64,000 nucleotides of DNA from DATATV01 sp036268615 (GCA_036268615.1 DATATV010000087.1:1-64000), one strand, 5' to 3'; counted from the first letter of the stretch, positions 51,424 through 63,114 are shown. Made by a program: numbers and translations. The notes: a model not told the origin generated them from the letters alone.

Positions 51424-52188
51424 TCAGCGGGTGAGATCGGCGTCCCGCGCGCCGGCCGTGATCGCCGCGTGGAACACCCGGGCCAGCCCGGCGTAACCGA
51501 GGTCGTTGGGGTGGAAGTGATCCTCGGCCAGCCGGCCGCGCCAGGAGATCGACTGCCCGGCCCGCAGGTCGGCCACGGTGATCGCGCCCCCGGCCGCGGC
51601 ACGGGTGATCAACGTGTTCACCTCGGCCGCGGCCCGGCGTGGGTTGGGCAGACTGGCCACCACCGCGCCGGCCGGCAACGCCCGCAGCAGCTGCCGGAAG
51701 CGGTCGGGCAGTTCGTCGCGGTAGCGGCGGCGGAACAGGTCGTTGGAGCCGATCAGCAGGGTGACCAGGTCCGGTCGCGGGTCCTCGCCGGTGCGCGCCG
51801 GGAGCGCGTGCAGCGCGGGCAGTTGCTGGTCGAGCACGTCCTGGACGCGGGCGCCGCTGGCCGAGAGGTTGACCAGCCGATAGTCGATGCCCTCGGCGGC
51901 GAGCCGGTCGTGCACCTGGTTCACCCAGCCGGCCGCGAACGCGCTCGCGCCGATCCCCTGCGACATCGAGTCGCCCAGCACGATCCACCGGGCGCCCGGC
52001 CGGGCCAGCGCGGCGAGGTTGGCCGCCCGCCACGAGCGGGCGTAGGGCACCACCTGCCGCTGCACCGCGGCCACCCCGGGCAGCACCGAGCCCAGCGCCC
52101 GCACCACCTGACCGGCCGGCCGACCGGTCAGGTTGGCGTAGTCGAAGCCCGCAGTGGAGTCCATGTCGTCCAGAACACCGGCTCGCAC
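51424..52188 (-). CDS. SGNH/GDSL-family hydrolase (cytosolic)
   Basis: A 254-residue SGNH hydrolase without a signal peptide. Block I VLGDSMSQGIG gives Ser74, block II NLSASGARV, block III LIGSNDLF gives Asn149, and block V DHFHPNDLGY gives Asp223 and His226. The GTG at 52188 follows the SDR stop by 15 nt; ATG at 52164 is an alternative start. The two genes are likely co-transcribed. Probable esterase or deacetylase of unknown substrate; deacetylation of imported glycans is a speculative fit to the nearby glucan genes. Confidence 0.83.
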   Translation of the reverse strand: MRAGVLDDMDSTAGFDYANLTGRPAGQVVRALGSVLPGVAAVQRQVVPYARSWRAANLAALARPGARWIVLGDSMSQGIGASAFAAGWVNQVHDRLAAEGIDYRLVNLSASGARVQDVLDQQLPALHALPARTGEDPRPDLVTLLIGSNDLFRRRYRDELPDRFRQLLRALPAGAVVASLPNPRRAAAEVNTLITRAAAGGAITVADLRAGQSISWRGRLAEDHFHPNDLGYAGLARVFHAAITAGARDADLTR

Positions 52189-52203
52189 CCGGCGATTCCG
52201 ACC

Positions 52204-52959
52204 CTAGATCATCGGGGTCGTGCCGCCGTCCACCACGAACTCCGCGCCGGCCAGGTAGGACGCCTGGTCGGAGGCGAGGAACGCGACCAGGTCGGCCACC
52301 TCTTCCGGCCGGCCGCCCCGCCCCAGCGGCACGCCGCCGATCGACCTGAGCACGGCCTGCCGGGCCGCGTCGAGTTCGAGCCCGTGGTCGCGGGCGTGCC
52401 GGGCGATGTGCTCCCGTGCGCCGCTGGTCTCGATGAACCCGGGGGTGATCCGGTTGACCCGGATGCCCTGCGGCGCGACCTCGGTGGCGAGCACCTTGCT
52501 GTAGTTGGTCAGCGCCGCCTTGGCCGCGCCGTACGCGGGTGCGCCCAGGTCCGGGCGCCGCCACACCACCGAGGACACGTGCAGGATCACGCCCGAGCCC
52601 TGGGCGAGCATCGCCGGCAGGAGGGCCCGGTCGATCCGCACCGCGGCCAGCACGTTCGTGTCCAGCGCGCGCTGCCAGTCCGCGTCGTCCAGCGCGAGCA
52701 CGCCACCCGGCTTGGTGAACGACGCGCCGACGTTGTGCACGACGACATCGGCGCCGCCGAACTTGTCCAGCATGTGCGCCGCGACCTCGGCGCAGCCCTC
52801 GGCGGTGCTCACGTCGGCGGCCACGAACAGCTCGGTGGTCTCCCCGCCGCGCGCGGTGGTCACCACGGTCGCGCCCGCCTCGGCCAGCCGCCGGCTGACG
52901 GCCGCGCCGATGCCCCGGCTGCCGCCGGTGACCAGGATGCGCTTTCCCTGGTAGCTCAC
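52204..52959 (-). CDS. SDR-family NAD(P)-dependent oxidoreductase
   Basis: A 251-residue classical short-chain dehydrogenase. LVTGGSRGIGAAVSRRL (cofactor loop), VVHNVGAS (NxAG-like), the catalytic SSVVWRRPDLGAPAYGAAKAA (Ser-Tyr-Lys, written in parts) and RVNRITPGFIETSG are all present. The Ser-Arg in the glycine loop favours NADPH. GTG at 52959 has GGAGG 4 nt upstream; longer frames are not supported. It is transcribed away from the glucan regulator; its leader region contains two of the AGAGCGCTC-type operators. Confidence 0.88.
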   Translation of the reverse strand: MSYQGKRILVTGGSRGIGAAVSRRLAEAGATVVTTARGGETTELFVAADVSTAEGCAEVAAHMLDKFGGADVVVHNVGASFTKPGGVLALDDADWQRALDTNVLAAVRIDRALLPAMLAQGSGVILHVSSVVWRRPDLGAPAYGAAKAALTNYSKVLATEVAPQGIRVNRITPGFIETSGAREHIARHARDHGLELDAARQAVLRSIGGVPLGRGGRPEEVADLVAFLASDQASYLAGAEFVVDGGTTPMI

Positions 52960-53071
52960 TGTTCCTCCCGGAAGGTCGACGGTTGTTCCGGACTCGACCC
53001 TCCGATCTCCCCCAGGGGGAGGGTCAAGCGTCAACGAAGGCATTCACGGTGGTCCGTACCGGTGTTATCTT

Positions 53072-53083
53072 GAGAGCGCTCTC
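53072..53083. promoter_or_regulatory. LacI-type operator GAGAGCGCTCTC, site 1
   Basis: A perfect 12-bp CG-centred palindrome. It resembles the CebR/CelR operator core (GGGAGCGCTCCC) of cellulose-utilising actinomycetes, with A/T in place of G/C at the third pair. Confidence 0.7.
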
Positions 53084-53205
53084 TGCACCGGCGAGAGCCC
53101 AAGCCACCGTCCACAACCGCCGGTCAAGTGCCTGTACCGCTGACTCATCTGGTCCAGTGCGACACTTCGCCAGCAGCACCGCCGATGACCCGCCGAAACT
53201 CAACT

Positions 53206-53217
53206 GGGAGCGCTCTC
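53206..53217. promoter_or_regulatory. LacI-type operator, site 2
   Basis: GGGAGCGCTCTC: perfect core GAGCGCTC (53208-53215), one G-T mismatch, and an outer matching pair. Confidence 0.55.
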
Positions 53218-53302
53218 TGATGGACCGTTCTACCTGCGAAAACCACCTTCGTTACTCCGCCGTTATTGACGTGACTCAGGTCACCTGATTGACTCCTGAC
53301 CC

Positions 53303-53338
53303 GAAACCGGTTCCGGTACCGGTTACGTAACCGGTTCC
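53303..53338. repeat. Three tandem 12-bp CG-centred repeats
   Basis: GAAACCGGTTCC, GGTACCGGTTAC and GTAACCGGTTCC follow one another directly, so ACCGGT palindromes recur every 12 bp. AACCGGTT is a typical LacI-family half-site arrangement. The block ends 45 nt before the LacI start and is a likely autoregulatory site. Confidence 0.6.
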
Positions 53339-53383
53339 GGCGGCCTTTCCCTGCGGTCCCCCACCACCAGCCATGGAGCACCA

Positions 53384-54385
53384 GTGTCGGTCACCATCGC
53401 CGATGTCGCCGCGCGCGCCGGCGTCAGCAAGACCACGGTGTCCCGGGTGCTCAACGGCAAGGGGGAGCTCGACCAGTCCACCGCGGCGCGGGTGCGGCAG
53501 GTGATCGCCGAACTCGGTTACGTGCCCAGCTCCCGCGCGGTCGGCCTGGCCCGCGGCCGTACGCGCATCGTCGGCATGTTGGTGCCGTCGCTGACCTGGC
53601 CGTGGATGGGCGACGTGCTCCAGGGCGCGGTGGACGTGATCGAGGAGGACGGCTACGGCCTGCTCCTGTTCACCTGCAACCGGGGCGAGGAGTCGATGCG
53701 CCAGTTCGCCTCGCAGGTCTCGGCCCGGTCGTTCGACGGGCTGCTGGTGATCGAGCCGGAAGGCACCCTGGACTACATCACCGAGCTGCACGCCCGGGGT
53801 CTGCCGGTGGTACTGATCGACGACCGGGGTCACCAGCCGCTGTTCCCCTCGGTGGCGACCACCAATCGAATCGGCGGTGCGCAGGCGGCCGACCACCTGC
53901 TCGGCCTCGGCCGGCGCCGGCCGCTCGTGGTCACCGGCCTGGAGAGGTTCGGCTGCACCCAGGAACGCCTGGCCGGCTTCGCCGACACGTTCGCCGCCGC
54001 CGGTCTACCGCTGAGTCCCGAGTTGGTCGTACAGGGCGATTTCACATTTGACTGCGGCTATTTCGCGGTCAAACAGCTGGGCGCGAGGAACCAGTCCTTC
54101 GACGCGGTTTTCGCGCACAACGACCTGTCCGCGGCGGGCGCGATCAAAGCCGCCCACGAAGCCGGTCTGCGGGTGCCCGAGGATGTCGCCGTCGTGGGTT
54201 TCGACGACATTCCGTTCGCCACGCAGACCAATCCCCCACTGACCACCGTGCGCCAGCCGCTGCGCGAGATGGGCGCGGCCGCCGCCCAGATGCTGATGGC
54301 CTACTTCGCCGGCACGCCGCTGCCCGACGCCCCGACCGTGCTGCCGACCACCCTGATCACCAGGGCATCGACCCTGTCCAACTGA
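53384..54385 (+). CDS. LacI-family regulator of the transport/beta-glucosidase operon
   Basis: A 333-residue LacI repressor. HTH TIADVAARAGVSKTTVSRVLN and hinge LGYVPSSRAVGLARG lie at the very start; the effector domain ends VAVVGFDDIPFATQTNPPLTTVRQPL. GTG start at 53384. It lies immediately before the ABC importer genes on the same strand (164-nt gap) and behind a region rich in CG-centred palindromes. It probably senses an imported beta-glucoside and controls uptake; this is inference from position. Confidence 0.92.
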   Translation: MSVTIADVAARAGVSKTTVSRVLNGKGELDQSTAARVRQVIAELGYVPSSRAVGLARGRTRIVGMLVPSLTWPWMGDVLQGAVDVIEEDGYGLLLFTCNRGEESMRQFASQVSARSFDGLLVIEPEGTLDYITELHARGLPVVLIDDRGHQPLFPSVATTNRIGGAQAADHLLGLGRRRPLVVTGLERFGCTQERLAGFADTFAAAGLPLSPELVVQGDFTFDCGYFAVKQLGARNQSFDAVFAHNDLSAAGAIKAAHEAGLRVPEDVAVVGFDDIPFATQTNPPLTTVRQPLREMGAAAAQMLMAYFAGTPLPDAPTVLPTTLITRASTLSN

Positions 54386-54453
54386 ACAAACCGACCGAAA
54401 TCGAACACCCCAACTGAAAACACACAACTGAATCCGTTCCACCGTAATCAGTT
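54380..54453. repeat. AACTGAA repeats before the importer operon
   Basis: AACTGAA occurs at 54380-54386, 54412-54418 and 54426-54432, and the inverse TCAGTT at 54448-54453, in an AT-richer leader. The last two form an inverted pair. It may be a binding site or part of the promoter region. Confidence 0.35.
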
Positions 54454-54549
54454 CAGCCACGATCGGCCGGATGGCCGGCCGCGCTGCCGCGCGCCCATGC
54501 GCACACGCACCACGGCTCTCACTTTCGGCAGTGAAACCAGGAGGAATTC

Positions 54550-56214
54550 ATGCGTTCCCATAAACGCATCGCGCTCGCACTGGCGGGCGTGCTGGCCGGC
54601 GCGGTGCTCGCCGCGTGCAGCGGCGGCGGCACCGGCGCGTCGGCCAACTCGTCCGGAGTGCTCACCGTCGGTATGCCCAACGGACCACTGACCGACAACA
54701 ACAACCCGTTCCTGAGCTCGTCGGCGTCGGCATCGCTGGGCTACCGCTACATGATCTACGAGCCCCTGGTGATGACCAACCAGGTACAGCCGGCCGCCCC
54801 CGGCAAGCCGTGGCTGGCCACCGCGTGGACCTGGTCGAACAACTACACCACGCTCGCGCTGACCATCCGCGACGGCGTGAAGTGGTCCGACGGCACGCCG
54901 ATGACCCCGGCCGACGTGGCCTACACCTTCGAGCTGACCAAGAAGTACCCGGCGCTCAACATCAACGCCATTCCCTACGGTGACGTGAGCACCAGCGGCA
55001 ACGTCGTCACGCTGACGTTCCCCTCGTCCCAGTACGTCAACCAGACGAAGATCCTGAACACCTTCATCGTGCCGCAGAGCCAGTGGTCGAAGATGAAGGA
55101 CCCGACCACCGACGCGGTGACCAACCCGATCGGCACCGGTCCCTACACCCTGACCTCGTTCACCTCGCAGAGCGTCGTGCTCAAGGTGCGCAGCAGCTAC
55201 TGGCAGACCCTCCCCCAGGTGAAGGAACTGCTGTACACCTCCTACAACGACAACACTGCGCAGACCACCGCGCTGGCCACCGGCGCCGCCCAGTGGAGCT
55301 TCGTGTTCATCCCGGACGCGCAGAAGGTCTACACCAGCAAGGACCCCGCGCACCTGAAGCTGTGGTTCCCGCCGACCCTGGCCGTGCACGGCCTGTGGTT
55401 CGACGACACCAAGGCGCCGTTCAACGACCCGACGCTGCGCCGGGCGATGAGCATGGTGATCAACCGGGCGGACATCTTCAACCAGGGTGAGGCGGGCTAC
55501 TTCTACCCGCAGGTGCAGAGCGTCACCGGCATCCCGACCCCGGCCGGCAACACCTTCCTGGCCTCGCAGTTCCAGGGCCAGAACTACAAGATCGACGTGG
55601 CCGGCGCGAAGCAGCTGCTGACCGGCGCGGGCTACTCCTACTCGGGCAGCACGCTGATGGGCAAGGACGGCAAGCCGATCACGATCACGCTGTCCGACCC
55701 GTCCGGGTGGTCGGACTACATCACCGACCTGGAGATCATCAAGGACAACCTGGCCACCCTCGGCATCACCGCGACCGTGGACAAGGCCAACGAGGACGCC
55801 TGGACCAAGAACATCGACACCGGCCAGTTCCAGGCCGCGCTGCACTGGACCAACGGTGGCGCCACCCCGTACGACATGTACGAGACGATGATGGACGGCG
55901 CGCTGTTCAAGCCGGTGGGCACCGGTGGCGTGAACGGCAACTGGGGCCGCTTCCAGGACCCGGCCGCGACCACGGCCCTGCAGCAGTACGCCAACGCCAC
56001 CACCGACGCCGACCGGAACGCGGCGATGACCCAGCTCGAACAGATCATGGTTCAGCAGATGCCGATGATCCCGCTGGTCGCGGCGAACGCCGGTGGCGAG
56101 TACAGCACGAAGAACTGGGTCGGCTGGCCGGATGCCAGCAACCCGTACGCCCCCGAGCAGCCGACCCTCCTGAACGCCCTGGATGTCGTGCTGCACCTGA
56201 AGCCGGCTGCCTGA
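54550..56214 (+). CDS. ABC transporter substrate-binding lipoprotein (family 5, Opp/Dpp type)
   Basis: A 554-residue extracytoplasmic solute receptor. The signal peptide has lipobox LAAC with lipidated Cys23 followed by a GGGTGAS linker. The mature protein has the SBP_bac_5 layout: TLALTIRDGVKWSDGTPMTPADVAYTFEL (in parts), IGTGPYTLTSF, and NDPTLRRAMSMVINRADIF. Family 5 receptors bind peptides but some bind oligosaccharides such as cellobiose and beta-glucan oligomers. The GH1 gene at the end of this operon favours a sugar. AGGAGG precedes the ATG. Confidence 0.92.
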   Translation: MRSHKRIALALAGVLAGAVLAACSGGGTGASANSSGVLTVGMPNGPLTDNNNPFLSSSASASLGYRYMIYEPLVMTNQVQPAAPGKPWLATAWTWSNNYTTLALTIRDGVKWSDGTPMTPADVAYTFELTKKYPALNINAIPYGDVSTSGNVVTLTFPSSQYVNQTKILNTFIVPQSQWSKMKDPTTDAVTNPIGTGPYTLTSFTSQSVVLKVRSSYWQTLPQVKELLYTSYNDNTAQTTALATGAAQWSFVFIPDAQKVYTSKDPAHLKLWFPPTLAVHGLWFDDTKAPFNDPTLRRAMSMVINRADIFNQGEAGYFYPQVQSVTGIPTPAGNTFLASQFQGQNYKIDVAGAKQLLTGAGYSYSGSTLMGKDGKPITITLSDPSGWSDYITDLEIIKDNLATLGITATVDKANEDAWTKNIDTGQFQAALHWTNGGATPYDMYETMMDGALFKPVGTGGVNGNWGRFQDPAATTALQQYANATTDADRNAAMTQLEQIMVQQMPMIPLVAANAGGEYSTKNWVGWPDASNPYAPEQPTLLNALDVVLHLKPAA

Positions 56215-56227
56215 GACGGAGATCGGC

Positions 56228-57294
<1,067 letters not shown>

Positions 57295-57298
<4 letters not shown>

Positions 57299-58275
57299 AC
57301 TACCTGCTGCGACGGATCGTGTTCTACCTGTTCACCCTGTGGGCCGCGGTCACGATCAACTTCTTCATCCCCCGGCTGATCCCGGGCGACCCGGTGCTGG
57401 AGCTGATCAGCCGGTTCCAGGGCCAGATCAACACCAAGTCGCTGGCCTCGCTGTACACCCTGTTCGGACTGGACAAGCACCAGAGCCTGCTGACCCAGTA
57501 CGGGCACTACTGGTCCCAACTGGCGCACGGTGACCTCGGCCTCTCGTTCACCTTCTTTCCCACCCCGGTGTCCACGGTGATCTCGCAGAGTCTGCCGTGG
57601 ACGATCGCCCTGGTCGGCATCACCACCGTGGTGAGCTTCGCGCTGGGCACCTCGCTGGGCGTGTTCGCCGGCTGGCGGCGTGGGTCGTGGACCGACATCC
57701 TGCTGCCGGTCACGACGTTCTTCTCCTCGGTGCCCTACTTCTGGCTCGGCCTGATCGTGATCACCGTGTTGGCCGGCCCGGGCAGCTTCTTCCCCTCCTC
57801 GGGCGGGTTCGACCCGGCCGTGGTGCCCGGCTGGAACGGGGCGTTCATCGGCAGCGCGGTGCAGCACAGCCTGCTGCCGGCGCTGACCATCCTGATCTCC
57901 TCGATGAGCGGCTGGATTCTCAGTATGCGCAACATGATGGTGACAGTGGCCTCGGAGGACTACATCACCGTCGCGCACGCCAAGGGCCTGTCCGAGCGGC
58001 GGGTGATGGTGGGCTACGCGGCCCGCAACGCCCTGCTGCCCAACGTGTCGGGCTTCGCGCTGTCGCTGGGGTTCATCGTCGGCGGCACGCTGCTGGTGGA
58101 GATCGTGTTCTCCTATCCCGGCATCGGCTACGAGCTGTTCCAGGCGGTGGGCGCCCAGGACTACCCGCTGATGCAGGGCATCTTCCTGATCATCACGCTG
58201 TCCGTGCTGGTGGCCAACCTGCTGGCCGACATCGCCTACCTGGCGCTGGACCCGCGCACCCGCAGGGAGGGCTGA
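57295..58275 (+). CDS. ABC transporter permease (OppB/DppB type)
   Basis: A 326-residue permease with six helices. It starts LLRRIVFYLFTLWAAVTINFFIPRLIPGDP, the usual DppB opening. The EAA coupling loop reads EDYITVAHAKGLSERRVMVGYAARNALLPN. It forms the channel with the following permease. ATGA overlap with the upstream ATPase gives coupled expression. Confidence 0.93.
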
Positions 58276-58278
58276 GCC

Positions 58279-59336
58279 ATGGCCGTGTCCACCACGAACC
58301 TCGACCTGCGGCCGATCGACCCGGCCGGCAGCGGGCCGATCACCCGGCCGAGGCGGCGGGGCAAGCCACGCATTCTGTCCAACCGCAAGGCCACCATCGG
58401 CCTGACCGTCGTCGGCTTCTACGTGCTGCTGGCGATCTTCGGTCCGATCCTGGCCCCCTACGATCCCAGCGCCCGGGGCAACGACCTGGTCGCGCCGCCC
58501 TCGGCCGCGCACTGGTTCGGTACCACCCACCTCGGCCAGGACATCTTCAGCCAGGTGCTGGACGGCGCGCGCAGCGTGATCTCGGTCGGTCTGCTGGCCG
58601 GCCTGGTGGCCACCGTGCTCGCGGTGCTGTTCGGCGTGACCGCCGGCTATCTCGGCGGGACCGCCGATGACAGCCTTTCGGTGGTGGCCAACGTCTTCCT
58701 GGTCATCCCGGCGCTGCCGCTGATCATCATCATCTCCTCGGACCTGCAGGGTGCCAGCGATGTGATGGTCGCCCTGCTGATCGGGCTGACCTCGTGGGCG
58801 TGGGGGGCGCGGGTGCTACGCGCGCAGACCCTGTCGCTGCGCAGGCGGGACTACGTCGAGGCGGCCAGGGCCGCGGGCGAGCCGCCGTGGCGGATCGTCG
58901 GGTTCGAGATCCTGCCCAACCTGACCGCGGTGATCGCCTCCAGCTTCATCAGCACGGTGATGTTCGCGGTGATGTCCGAGATCACCCTGGCCTTCATCGG
59001 CGTCTCCGGGATGTCGGAATGGAACTGGGGCACGATCCTGTTCTGGGCGCAGAGCCAGCAGGCGCTCTCCCAGGGCGCGTGGTGGTGGTTCGTGCCGGTC
59101 GGGCTGGCCATCGCGATTCTGGGCACCGCGCTGGCCCTGGTCAACTTCGGCATCGACGAGTTCGTCAACCCCCGGCTGCGCGGCGGCAACCGCAACAAGA
59201 TCCGCACCGCGACCGGCCGCCGGGTGCACATGCGGGTCGGCTTCACCCCGGTGCTCGGACTGGACGAGACGGAAGCCCCGCCCACCACCACGACCAGCAC
59301 CAGGCCGGTCGGCACCGGCGTCACGGAGGGCGGGTC

Positions 59337-59340
<4 letters not shown>
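58279..59340 (+). CDS. ABC transporter permease (OppC/DppC type)
   Basis: A 353-residue permease. An N-terminal cytoplasmic segment precedes the first helix (about 44-62), and TTHLGQDIFSQVLDGARS is the typical DppC motif. The EAA loop is RRDYVEAARAAGEPPWRIVGFEILPN. The C-terminal ~55 residues are a long hydrophilic tail ending in Thr/Pro-rich sequence, more than most DppC proteins carry. It begins 3 nt after the previous stop, and its TGA overlaps the next ATG. Confidence 0.93.
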
Positions 59341-60347
<1,007 letters not shown>

Positions 60348-60388
60348 CCCGAAACGCCTGACGGAATCCAACTGCGACAGGGAGAGAC

Positions 60389-61810
60389 ATGGACACGGTG
60401 ACGCGCGGGGTGGACGGCCAGCCTGACGCCGAAGAACAGAGCGGCAGCCTTGACCGGCTGCCGACCTCGTTCCGGTGGGGGGTGGCCACTTCGGCATATC
60501 AGATCGAGGGTGCGGTGCACGAGGACGGCCGCACCGAGTCGATCTGGGACACCTACTGCCGGGTGCCCGGCGCCGTGACGGACGGGGACAACGGTGACGT
60601 CGCCTGCGACCACTACCACCGGATGCCGCAGGACGTCGGCCTGATCCGCGACCTCGGCGTGGACACCTACCGGTTCTCGGTGGCCTGGCCACGGGTGCAG
60701 CCCGGTGGCACCGGCCCGGTGAACCCGGCCGGGCTCGCGTTCTACGACCGGCTGGTGGACGAGCTGTTGGGCAACGGCATCGACCCGTGGATCACGCTGT
60801 ACCACTGGGACCTGCCGCAGGAGCTGGAGGACGCAGGCGGCTGGCCCAACCGGGACACCGCCTACCGGTTCGCCGACTACTCGATGCTCGTGTTCGACCA
60901 GCTGCACGACCGGGTACGCACCTGGACCACGCTCAACGAACCCTGGTGCACCGCCATGCTCGGTTACGTCGAGGGCCGGCAGGCGCCCGGCCGGCAGGAC
61001 TTCACCGCCGGCCTCCACTCGGTGCACCACCTGCTGCTGGGCCACGGCCTGGCCGTGCAGCGGATGCGCGCGACCGCCGGCGACGCCGTGCAGCTGGGCA
61101 TCACGCTGAACATGGGCTTCGCCGAGCCGGCCACCGACGCCGAGGCCGACCGTGAGGCGGTCCGCCGGGCCGACGGGCTGGGCACCCGGCTCTACCTGGA
61201 CCCGCTGATGCGCGGTGAGTACCCGGCCGACGTGGTGGCCGACCTGGCCGAGCGCAGCGTGGTGCTGCCGATTCAGGACGGTGACCTGGAGATCATCGCC
61301 GAGCCGATCGACGTGCTCGGGGTGAACTACTACTTCGGCGAGAAGCTGTCGGGCACCGACGAGGAGGGCAACACCCGCGGCAGCGACGGCCGGCCGGTGT
61401 CCCGGGTGTTGCCCTACGGCAAGCCGGTCACCGCGATGGGCTGGGAGATCCTGCCCAACGGCCTGACCGAACTGCTCGTCCGGCTGCACCGCGACTACCC
61501 GAGCGTTCCGCTGGTGGTCACCGAGAACGGCGCCGCCTTCGACGATCAGGCCGACGACGCGGATTTCGTCAACGACGAGGACCGGGAGCAGTACCTGCGC
61601 ACCCACCTCGCCGCGGTCGCCACCGCCGTCGAGCGCGGCGCGGACGTGCGCGGCTACTTCGCCTGGTCGCTGTTGGACAACTTCGAGTGGTCCTACGGCT
61701 ACGAGAAGCGGTTCGGCCTGATCCGGGTCGACTACGAGACCCAGCAGCGCACCCCCAAGCAGAGCGCGCTGTGGTACCGCGACACCATCCGCCAGTTCCG
61801 GGCCCGCTGA
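60389..61810 (+). CDS. GH1 family beta-glucosidase
   Basis: A 473-residue cytosolic glycosidase of the retaining GH1 family. FRWGVATSAYQIEGA is the diagnostic opening; Glu184 in TLNEPW is the acid/base and Glu379 in VVTENGAA the nucleophile. SLLDNFEWSYGYEKRFGLIRVD closes the (beta/alpha)8 barrel. No signal peptide, so it acts on imported beta-glucosides such as laminari- or cello-oligosaccharides. It is the last gene of the importer operon; GGGAGAG precedes the ATG. Confidence 0.95.
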   Translation: MDTVTRGVDGQPDAEEQSGSLDRLPTSFRWGVATSAYQIEGAVHEDGRTESIWDTYCRVPGAVTDGDNGDVACDHYHRMPQDVGLIRDLGVDTYRFSVAWPRVQPGGTGPVNPAGLAFYDRLVDELLGNGIDPWITLYHWDLPQELEDAGGWPNRDTAYRFADYSMLVFDQLHDRVRTWTTLNEPWCTAMLGYVEGRQAPGRQDFTAGLHSVHHLLLGHGLAVQRMRATAGDAVQLGITLNMGFAEPATDAEADREAVRRADGLGTRLYLDPLMRGEYPADVVADLAERSVVLPIQDGDLEIIAEPIDVLGVNYYFGEKLSGTDEEGNTRGSDGRPVSRVLPYGKPVTAMGWEILPNGLTELLVRLHRDYPSVPLVVTENGAAFDDQADDADFVNDEDREQYLRTHLAAVATAVERGADVRGYFAWSLLDNFEWSYGYEKRFGLIRVDYETQQRTPKQSALWYRDTIRQFRAR

Positions 61811-61829
61811 GGGCCCGGGTAGGACCGGC

Positions 61830-61862
61830 GCCCGCGCCCGGTGTGATCCACCGGGCGCGGGC
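61830..61862. terminator. Bidirectional terminator between GH1 and GH64
   Basis: A perfect 14-bp inverted repeat (61830-61843 with 61849-61862) and a TGATC loop, midway between convergent stops. It ends the importer/GH1 transcript and the GH64 transcript. Confidence 0.8.
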
Positions 61863-61889
61863 TGCTTCACGTTCCGCGGGCGAAGCCCG

Positions 61890-63044
61890 TCAGCTGAACG
61901 GGGTCAGCGTGATGGTCATCGCGTTCGGTGTGCCGTCGGCGATGTAGGACGCGAACCCGCTCACGTCGTCGAACGGAAAGCCGTACGCCTTGCCGTCGAC
62001 CGTGTTCTGGTGCATCACCTGCGCGTAGTGGTTGGTCACCGCAGGCCCGTAGAACTGGCCCGAATCGGTGATCGGCTGCTGCGCGGAGAGCAGCAGCGTG
62101 GACCGGTTGTAGGCCGCGCCGAGGTCGGCGGCGACCGGCCCGGCCGCCCCGGCCGGCGGTGCGAGCGCGCCCGCGCAGTAGAGCACGTCCTGGGTGGTGG
62201 GCTTGGCGAACGTGCCGCCGCCGTTGCTGAAAACCATCGAGTTGCCCGAGACCCGGCCGGCGTACGTGGTCGAGTTGATCGTCACGTCCAGGTCGGTGTT
62301 GGCGTAGGTGCTCCACACGGAGTTGATGTAGTCGTCGAAGTAGGTCGAGGAGAACAGCCCCGCGTCGATGCCGTGGCCGGGCGCGAGCACCCGCAGTGAG
62401 TCGCCGACGATCAACCGGGCGAAGTCCGGCTGGGCAGCGATGGCGGCGAAGATCGCGGCCCGGCCGCCTGACTTGAGCGTGCCGGTGGTCTGCTGGCTCG
62501 CACCGGACAGCTGGATGGCCAGCGGCACGCTGAACATGTCGACCATCGTGGTGTTGCAGAACATCCCACCATCGTTGAAGGTGAACTCCACCCAGTCGTG
62601 CAGCACCGAGTAGCTCGGGTCGCCGCTCACCCAGCCGGCCGGGTACTGCAGCGCCGAGTTGCCGTTGCCGTCGGTGACGACCTTGAACTTGAGCTTGTCG
62701 GTGATGGAGAAGTAGATCCGGCCGGACATGTTGGGCAGGTTGACCGTGGTGGACCCGCCGGCCGCCAGCGGGATGGACAGGTCGGCGTAGCCGTCCGACC
62801 CGTTCAGGGATGGCGACACCGGCACCAGCGTGCCGTCGGAGCGCACGTAGCACTGCTGGCCGGCCGCGTTGGACCCCACGATGTAGAGCCAGATCGCGGA
62901 GTTGGCGTAGCTGCCGGTGTTGTTCACGATGGTCACCGGCAGCTGGGTGGCGGCGTGCGCGGTGGCTCGCGCGGCGAGGCCGACCAGCGGCACGCTCGCC
63001 GCGGCCGCAAGGCTCCAGTGCAGGAAATTTCGTCGGGTTGGCAT
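61890..63044 (-). CDS. Tat-exported GH64 beta-1,3-glucanase
   Basis: A 384-residue secreted glycosidase. The N-terminus has a twin-arginine signal (TRRNFLHW, then hydrophobic segment, AHA cleavage near residue 31). The mature part matches the GH64 laminaripentaose-producing family: LPVTIVNNTG, IWLYIVG, MSGRIYFSITDKLKFKV, then Glu153 (DWVEFTF) and Asp169 (TMVDMFSVPL), whose 16-residue spacing equals that of the described catalytic Glu/Asp pair. It should release oligosaccharides from beta-1,3-glucan. No carbohydrate-binding module is attached. It diverges from a LacI gene over a region with two operators. Confidence 0.88.
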   Translation of the reverse strand: MPTRRNFLHWSLAAAASVPLVGLAARATAHAATQLPVTIVNNTGSYANSAIWLYIVGSNAAGQQCYVRSDGTLVPVSPSLNGSDGYADLSIPLAAGGSTTVNLPNMSGRIYFSITDKLKFKVVTDGNGNSALQYPAGWVSGDPSYSVLHDWVEFTFNDGGMFCNTTMVDMFSVPLAIQLSGASQQTTGTLKSGGRAAIFAAIAAQPDFARLIVGDSLRVLAPGHGIDAGLFSSTYFDDYINSVWSTYANTDLDVTINSTTYAGRVSGNSMVFSNGGGTFAKPTTQDVLYCAGALAPPAGAAGPVAADLGAAYNRSTLLLSAQQPITDSGQFYGPAVTNHYAQVMHQNTVDGKAYGFPFDDVSGFASYIADGTPNAMTITLTPFS

Positions 63045-63102
63045 CGTCGTCGGCTCCAATCTGACACGACCGTTGGCCCCACCAGACTGGCGCAAACTCA
63101 CT

Positions 63103-63114
63103 AAGAGCGCTCTC
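63103..63114. promoter_or_regulatory. LacI-type operator, site 3 (GH64 promoter)
   Basis: AGAGCGCTCT perfect 10-bp core at 63104-63113, 60 nt upstream of the GH64 start on the minus strand. Confidence 0.65.

Larger units (their letters stand above)
52960..53383. promoter_or_regulatory. 424-bp regulatory region between divergent SDR and LacI genes
   Basis: No gene is visible. It contains two AGAGCGCTC-type palindromes (53072-53083, 53206-53217), a cluster of three 12-bp ACCGGT-centred repeats (53303-53338), and the two divergent ribosome-binding regions. It could control both the SDR/SGNH pair and the LacI/transport operon. Confidence 0.7.
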
